Below, one piece after another: positions 60,322 to 64,000 of a DNA stretch of 64,000 nt. The first letter of the stretch is position 1. Each line of letters opens with the position of its first letter. The notes under the pieces were generated by a model. That model was given only the letters and a program-made list of their open reading frames with translations. It was not told where the DNA came from and made no database searches. Both the position numbers and the translations under genes were made by a program. Source of the DNA: Actinomycetota bacterium (GTDB lineage Bacteria; Actinomycetota; Actinomycetes; JACCUZ01); assembly GCA_030841035.1 (NCBI GenBank), contig JAVEDI010000075.1, forward strand, positions 1 to 64,000, read 5' to 3'.

Positions 60322-61155
60322 TCACTGCGGCGGGCCGGAGCCGGACAGCCCGAGCCTACGCATCAGGGCCATGGCGTCGTAGGGCGCCCTGACCTTGACG
60401 TCGTTGTCGAAGTAGACGACGACGTCGCGGCCCTGCCCCCAGCGGCGCACCTTCTCGGCCCACTCGTCCAGCGCGTGCTCGGAGTAGCCGCTGACGTAGA
60501 GCTCGTCGGCACCGTGCAGCCGCACATAGGCCAGGTCGGTGGTCGGCTCCTCGAACACCGGCCACTTGCCGGCCGTGTCCGCCGTCACGACCGCGACGTC
60601 GTGCGCGCGCAGCAGGTCGAGGAACTCGGGCGTCTCGAACGAGGGGTGCCGCACCTCCACCGCGTGGCGCAACGGGCGGTCGGTGTCGCTCGTGAGCCAG
60701 GCCCGGTCGGTCATCCGGTCGTCGTGCCCCGCTGCGAGCCGGGCGGCCGCCGCGGTGGTACGCGGAAGAAGCGACAGGAAGTGCTCCATGCGGTCGGCGT
60801 GGAAGCCGAGACCTGGCGGCAGCTGCCAGAGCAGCGGTCCCAGCTTGGGCCCGAGCGCCAGCACTCCCGACGCGAAGAAGTTGGCGAGGGGGACCTCGAC
60901 GTCGCGCAGCTTCTTCATGTGCGTGATGAACCGGCCGCCCTTGACGGCGAACAGGAAGTCCTCTGGTGTCTCGGCACACCACTTGCGGTAGCTCTCGGGG
61001 CGTTGCAGCGAGTAGAACGAGCCGTTGATCTCGATCGAGCCCAGCCGGGCGGCGGCGTACGCGAGCTCACAGCGCTGCGGCAGCCCGCGTGGATAGAAGT
61101 CCCCTCGCCACGGCGGGTACGTCCAGCCGGAGATGCCCACCCTCGTCTGTGGCAC
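60322..61155 (-). CDS. DUF72 family protein
   Basis: The 277-aa TIM-barrel-like protein has RVGISGWTYPPWRGDFYP, IEINGSFYSLQRPESYRKW, FLFAVKGGRFITHMKKL, LWQLPPGLGF, HAVEVRHPSFETPEFLDLLR and YVRLHGADELYVSGYS. This is the DUF72 (YecE) pattern; the biochemical function is unknown. The start ATG fits the family. It ends 11 bases from the convergent ligase stop. Confidence 0.9.
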   Translation of the reverse strand: MPQTRVGISGWTYPPWRGDFYPRGLPQRCELAYAAARLGSIEINGSFYSLQRPESYRKWCAETPEDFLFAVKGGRFITHMKKLRDVEVPLANFFASGVLALGPKLGPLLWQLPPGLGFHADRMEHFLSLLPRTTAAAARLAAGHDDRMTDRAWLTSDTDRPLRHAVEVRHPSFETPEFLDLLRAHDVAVVTADTAGKWPVFEEPTTDLAYVRLHGADELYVSGYSEHALDEWAEKVRRWGQGRDVVVYFDNDVKVRAPYDAMALMRRLGLSGSGPPQ

Positions 61156-61211
61156 AGGTCGAGAGTAGGTACACCACCGCCGCCGGGCTCCGGCCGGGGC
61201 AGGATGGGCGG

Positions 61212-61646
61212 GTGATCTCGCTCGAGCTGGCGCGCCGGCTGCGCGACGGCGGGCTGCCCTGGACGCCGGCGCGCGGCGACCGGTTCGTCGTCGCCGACCG
61301 CGACATGGACCACGAGGTCTTCGTGCTGTCCGACATGACGATCGAGCTGCACGAGTACCCCGGCGGTCCGGTGTTCGCGTTCAACGGCACCACCGAGTGG
61401 GCGCTGGACTCGCTCGAGCAACGCGAGGTGCTGTGGCTGCCGGCCGAGCACCAGCTGCGCGACCTGCTGGGTACGGCGTTCGTGCGGTTGGAGCGACGGG
61501 CCGGGCGATACCGGGTCTGCACCCGCGGGCCCGACGCCGGGAACGGCGAGGCGCCGGAGGCGACGTACGACGCCGTGGAGGCATCCGACGCCTACGCCCT
61601 CGCACTTCTGAGTGATCTCGGGCGTTTCTCGCCGCACCAGCAGTGA
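61212..61646 (+). CDS. Conserved actinomycete protein of unknown function (144 aa)
   Basis: The soluble protein starts MISLELARRLRDGGLPWTPA, then GDRFVVADRDMDHEVFVLSD, TTEWALDSLEQREVLWLPAE and LRDLLGTAFVRLERR. Similar short proteins are sometimes labelled pilus assembly proteins, but no motif supports that. A GTG start at 61212 is preceded by GGATGGGCGG. It is divergent from the DUF72 gene. Confidence 0.72.
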   Translation: MISLELARRLRDGGLPWTPARGDRFVVADRDMDHEVFVLSDMTIELHEYPGGPVFAFNGTTEWALDSLEQREVLWLPAEHQLRDLLGTAFVRLERRAGRYRVCTRGPDAGNGEAPEATYDAVEASDAYALALLSDLGRFSPHQQ

Positions 61647-61667
61647 CCGCCCGGGCAGAATGACCGC

Positions 61668-62546
61668 GTGCACGAGGTCACCACCCGCGAACCGGCGCGC
61701 CAGCACCCTCCGGGTCGCGACACCGCGGGCGATGTCGGGCAGTCGCCCGGCGAGGGGGCCGCGGCGCGGTGGCGCTCCCTGCCCGTCGAGCTCCTGCTGC
61801 TGTTCGCCATGTTCGTGGCGTACCGAGCAGGGCGCCTGGTCACCAGCGACCAGACCTCCACCGCGTTCGCCAACGCGCATCGGCTCTGGCACGTCGAACG
61901 GTGGATGCGCCTCCCGCGGGAGACCCACGTCCAGGCTTGGTTGCTCAACGACGTCCACCTCGCCGAGCTGGCCAACACCTACTACGCGGTCGCGCACTTC
62001 CCCGCGACCTTGGCCTTCCTCGTGTTCATGTTCCTGCGCCGGCCCCGGCACTACCCGTGGGTGCGGCGCACCATCGTGCTGCTCAGCGGCGCCGCACTGG
62101 TCGTGCACGTGCTGTACCCGCTCGCGCCGCCGCGGATGCGGCCCGATCTCGGGTTCGTCGACACCGGCGCCGTCTTCGGGCCCGACGTCTACGGACCGCC
62201 CGAGGGCGGGAACATCGTCAACCAGTTCGCCGCCATGCCCTCACTGCACATCGGCTGGGCGCTGCTCGTCGCGACGGGCCTGATCGTGGCGATGCGCAGC
62301 CGGTGGCGCTGGCTGTGGCTGCTGCACCCGCTGGTCACCGGGCTGGTGGTGGTCGGTACCGCGAACCACTGGTGGCTCGATGGCGTGGTCGCCGTGGTGC
62401 TGTTGGCGGCGGCGCTGGGCCTCGCCCTGCTGCCCGACCGGCTACGGCCACCGCCGGACGCCCCGGCTGCTAGCGCTTGGCCGGCGGGACAGGCTCCTCC
62501 TCGCCGACCTGCTCGCCGTCGACCATCTGGCTCGACCCCGTCGTGA
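61668..62546 (+). CDS. PAP2 superfamily membrane phosphatase/transferase (Aur1/Ipt1-like)
   Basis: The 292-aa protein has about six membrane helices after a 35-residue polar N-terminus. It has VAHFPATLAFLVFMFLRRP and LYPLAPPRMRPDLGF, and the catalytic motifs FAAMPSLHIGWALLVATGL and VGTANHWWLDGVVAV, which carry the PAP2 histidines and Asp. Relatives act as phosphatases or as inositolphosphorylceramide-type transferases on lipids. The C-terminal 25 residues overlap the convergent MFS gene by 77 bases and look like non-conserved Pro/Arg tail. Confidence 0.86.
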   Translation: MHEVTTREPARQHPPGRDTAGDVGQSPGEGAAARWRSLPVELLLLFAMFVAYRAGRLVTSDQTSTAFANAHRLWHVERWMRLPRETHVQAWLLNDVHLAELANTYYAVAHFPATLAFLVFMFLRRPRHYPWVRRTIVLLSGAALVVHVLYPLAPPRMRPDLGFVDTGAVFGPDVYGPPEGGNIVNQFAAMPSLHIGWALLVATGLIVAMRSRWRWLWLLHPLVTGLVVVGTANHWWLDGVVAVVLLAAALGLALLPDRLRPPPDAPAASAWPAGQAPPRRPARRRPSGSTPS

Positions 62547-64000
62547 CCGCCGCGGCCTCCTGCCGGCGGGCCTCGATGCCGGACACCTGCCGCAGCGGCT
62601 CCTCCGGCAGGAAGAACACGATGACGAACGCGACGGCGAGAACCGCCATGCCGCACAGGAACACCAAGTCGATGGACTGGGCGAACCCGATCAGGAACGG
62701 GCGCGCGAGGCGCGGGTCGAGGTGCGACAGGAACGACGTGTCGTCCAGCGCGCCGGCGGGCAGGCCGCTGCCCTGCTTGATCGCACGCACCACCGCCGCG
62801 TTGGCCGGGTCGCGCAGCACCGACGGGTCCCTGAGCGCCGCCTGGAACGCGGAGCTCGACGCGCCGGCCCGGAAGGCCTGCGCGATCTTGTCGCCGACGG
62901 TCGAGAACAGCACCGACAGGAACACCGCCGTACCGAGGGTGCCGCCCATCTGGCGGAAGAACGTCGCCGAGGAGGTGGCCACGCCCATGTCCTGCGGCGG
63001 CACCGCATTCTGCAGCGCGAGCACCAGCGGCTGCATGTTCCCGCCCAGCCCGAGTCCGAAGACGGGCGCCATCAGCATGACCTGCCAGAGGGGCGTGTCG
63101 ACGCCGAGCCGGCTGAACAGCAGCATGCCGATGACCAGCAACCCCGCCCCCACGATGGGGAAGATCTTGTATCGGCCGGTCCGGGAGATCACCTGCCCGG
63201 AGATGACCGAGCCGACCATGATGCCCGCCACGAGCGGGACGAGCAGCAGGCCCGCGCGGGTCGGCGACACACCCTTGACGATCTGCAGGTGGAGCGGCAG
63301 CGCGGCGAGGCCGCCGAACATGCCCATGCCGATGATGAAGTTCAGCAACGAGCCGATGGTGAACGTCCTGCCGCGGAAGAGCCTGAGCGGCAGCAGGGCG
63401 TCGTCGCCGTAGTGCCGCTCGGCGAGCAGGAACAGCGCGAGGCCCAGGGCGCCCAGCGCGTAGCAGGCCACCGCGCGGCCGGAGGCCCAGCCCCAGTCGC
63501 GGCCCTGCTCGGCGATCGTGAGCAGCGGCACGAGGCCGATCACCAGTGCGACGGCGCCCGGCCAGTCGATCTGGTGCTCACGACGCCGGTGCGGCAGGTG
63601 CAGATTACGTGCGACGACGGCGAGCGCCGCGACGCCGATCGGCACGTTCACGAGGAAGACCCAGCGCCAACCGGTCAGCCCGAGCAGGTTGTCCTGCCCG
63701 GCGAGGAAACCACCGATCACCGGGCCCAGCACGCTCGACGTACCGAACACCGCGAGGAAGTAGCCCTGGTACTTCGCGCGCTCCCGCGGCGGCACGATGT
63801 CACCGATGATGGTGAGCGCGAGCGAGAAGAGCCCGCCGGCGCCGAGCCCCTGGAACGCCCGGAAGGCCGCGAGCTGGTACATCGAGTTGGCCAGCCCGCA
63901 CAGGGCCGAGCCCAGCACGAACACCGTGATCGCGGTGAGGAAGAACGGCCGACGGCCGTAGAGGTCCGACAGCTTGCCGTAGAGCGGCGTGCTGATGGTC
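62470..64000 (-). CDS. DHA2-family MFS multidrug exporter (5' end beyond the window)
   Basis: At least 510 codons are visible, and the frame is open to base 64000, so the N-terminus (first helices) is missing. Motif A is partly seen (LYGKLSDLYGRRPFF). Then come AFRAFQGLGAGGLFSLALTI, GYFLAVFGTSSVLGPVIGGF (motif C of drug antiporters) and GWRWVFLVNVPIGVAALAV, the DHA2 signature of 14-helix exporters such as EmrB/QacA. A periplasmic Ala/Ser-rich loop and a charged C-terminal tail follow. Drug or metabolite efflux is likely. Confidence 0.9.
   Translation of the reverse strand, partial: TISTPLYGKLSDLYGRRPFFLTAITVFVLGSALCGLANSMYQLAAFRAFQGLGAGGLFSLALTIIGDIVPPRERAKYQGYFLAVFGTSSVLGPVIGGFLAGQDNLLGLTGWRWVFLVNVPIGVAALAVVARNLHLPHRRREHQIDWPGAVALVIGLVPLLTIAEQGRDWGWASGRAVACYALGALGLALFLLAERHYGDDALLPLRLFRGRTFTIGSLLNFIIGMGMFGGLAALPLHLQIVKGVSPTRAGLLLVPLVAGIMVGSVISGQVISRTGRYKIFPIVGAGLLVIGMLLFSRLGVDTPLWQVMLMAPVFGLGLGGNMQPLVLALQNAVPPQDMGVATSSATFFRQMGGTLGTAVFLSVLFSTVGDKIAQAFRAGASSSAFQAALRDPSVLRDPANAAVVRAIKQGSGLPAGALDDTSFLSHLDPRLARPFLIGFAQSIDLVFLCGMAVLAVAFVIVFFLPEEPLRQVSGIEARRQEAAAVTTGSSQMVDGEQVGEEEPVPPAKR

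Overview
The window is very GC-rich and densely coded, with GTG starts, 1-4 base start/stop overlaps and many convergent overlaps. Lineage markers are DUF222/13E12 HNH endonucleases, a PafB/PafC WYL pair, a mycothiol-type DinB/MDMPI protein, DUF1206 and a HrdB/SigB-like sigma factor. Together they indicate a high-GC actinomycete. The order cannot be fixed from this stretch alone.

Region 1 (1-3.8 kb) is a decayed integrative element. An HNH endonuclease gene is split: its 5' part ends near 734 and its 3' part resumes at 3546. Both breakpoints carry CAACCT, and joining them restores the frame and the family sequence. The roughly 2.8 kb insert is less GC-rich on its left side. It holds an intact 478-aa cargo gene with a nuclease-like D...ExK motif, a HUH-type Rep pseudogene with two frameshifts, and the N-terminal stub of a serine recombinase next to the right junction.

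Region 2 (3.9-19 kb) is a bacterial microcompartment (BMC) locus. An eleven-gene minus-strand operon (17093 down to 8607) encodes a class III aminotransferase-like enzyme, an acylating aldehyde dehydrogenase with a C-terminal encapsulation-type helix, four shell proteins (two BMC-T, one BMC-H, one BMC-P), a 161-aa protein of unknown function, an APH-family kinase, an SDR, a GntR/UTRA regulator and a class I glutamine amidotransferase. An APC permease is divergent. This matches the Rhodococcus-Mycobacterium microcompartment (RMM) type, associated with 1-amino-2-propanol/aminoacetone. Converging on it is a plus-strand operon for a B12 diol dehydratase with fused large and medium subunits, a small subunit, a large reactivase subunit and a GlcG/HbpS-like protein. 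The inferred logic is two routes to propanal: kinase plus phospho-lyase from aminopropanol, and dehydratase from 1,2-propanediol. Both would feed one CoA-acylating dehydrogenase.

Region 3 (19-45 kb) is mixed housekeeping: GH13 enzyme, SDR, sigma factor, YbdK-type ligase, RecQ-like helicase with a C-terminal phosphoribosyltransferase motif, acyl-CoA dehydrogenase-like protein, polysaccharide deacetylase, exonuclease III, PafB/PafC pair, NagB, aldo/keto reductase, TrmB, S4 protein, TetR with divergent MMPL transporter, pirin, AlkB, PEBP, a luciferase-like oxidoreductase and a second, intact DUF222/HNH gene.

Region 4 (45-58.4 kb) is a beta-ketoadipate (protocatechuate) cluster. The plus-strand operon runs pcaI-J-F-H-G-B-D-C followed by an IclR regulator. 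Divergent from it is an operon of aromatic aldehyde dehydrogenase, pobA, an AtoE-type transporter, a small membrane protein and a MalY-type lyase. Aromatic aldehydes would pass through 4-hydroxybenzoate and protocatechuate to succinyl-CoA and acetyl-CoA.

Region 5 (58.4-64 kb) holds an ArsR regulator with a perfect 16-bp operator-like palindrome, an ATP-dependent DNA ligase, a DUF72 protein, a PAP2/Aur1-type membrane protein and a DHA2 MFS exporter cut by the window end. No tRNA, rRNA, CRISPR array or recognisable riboswitch was seen.
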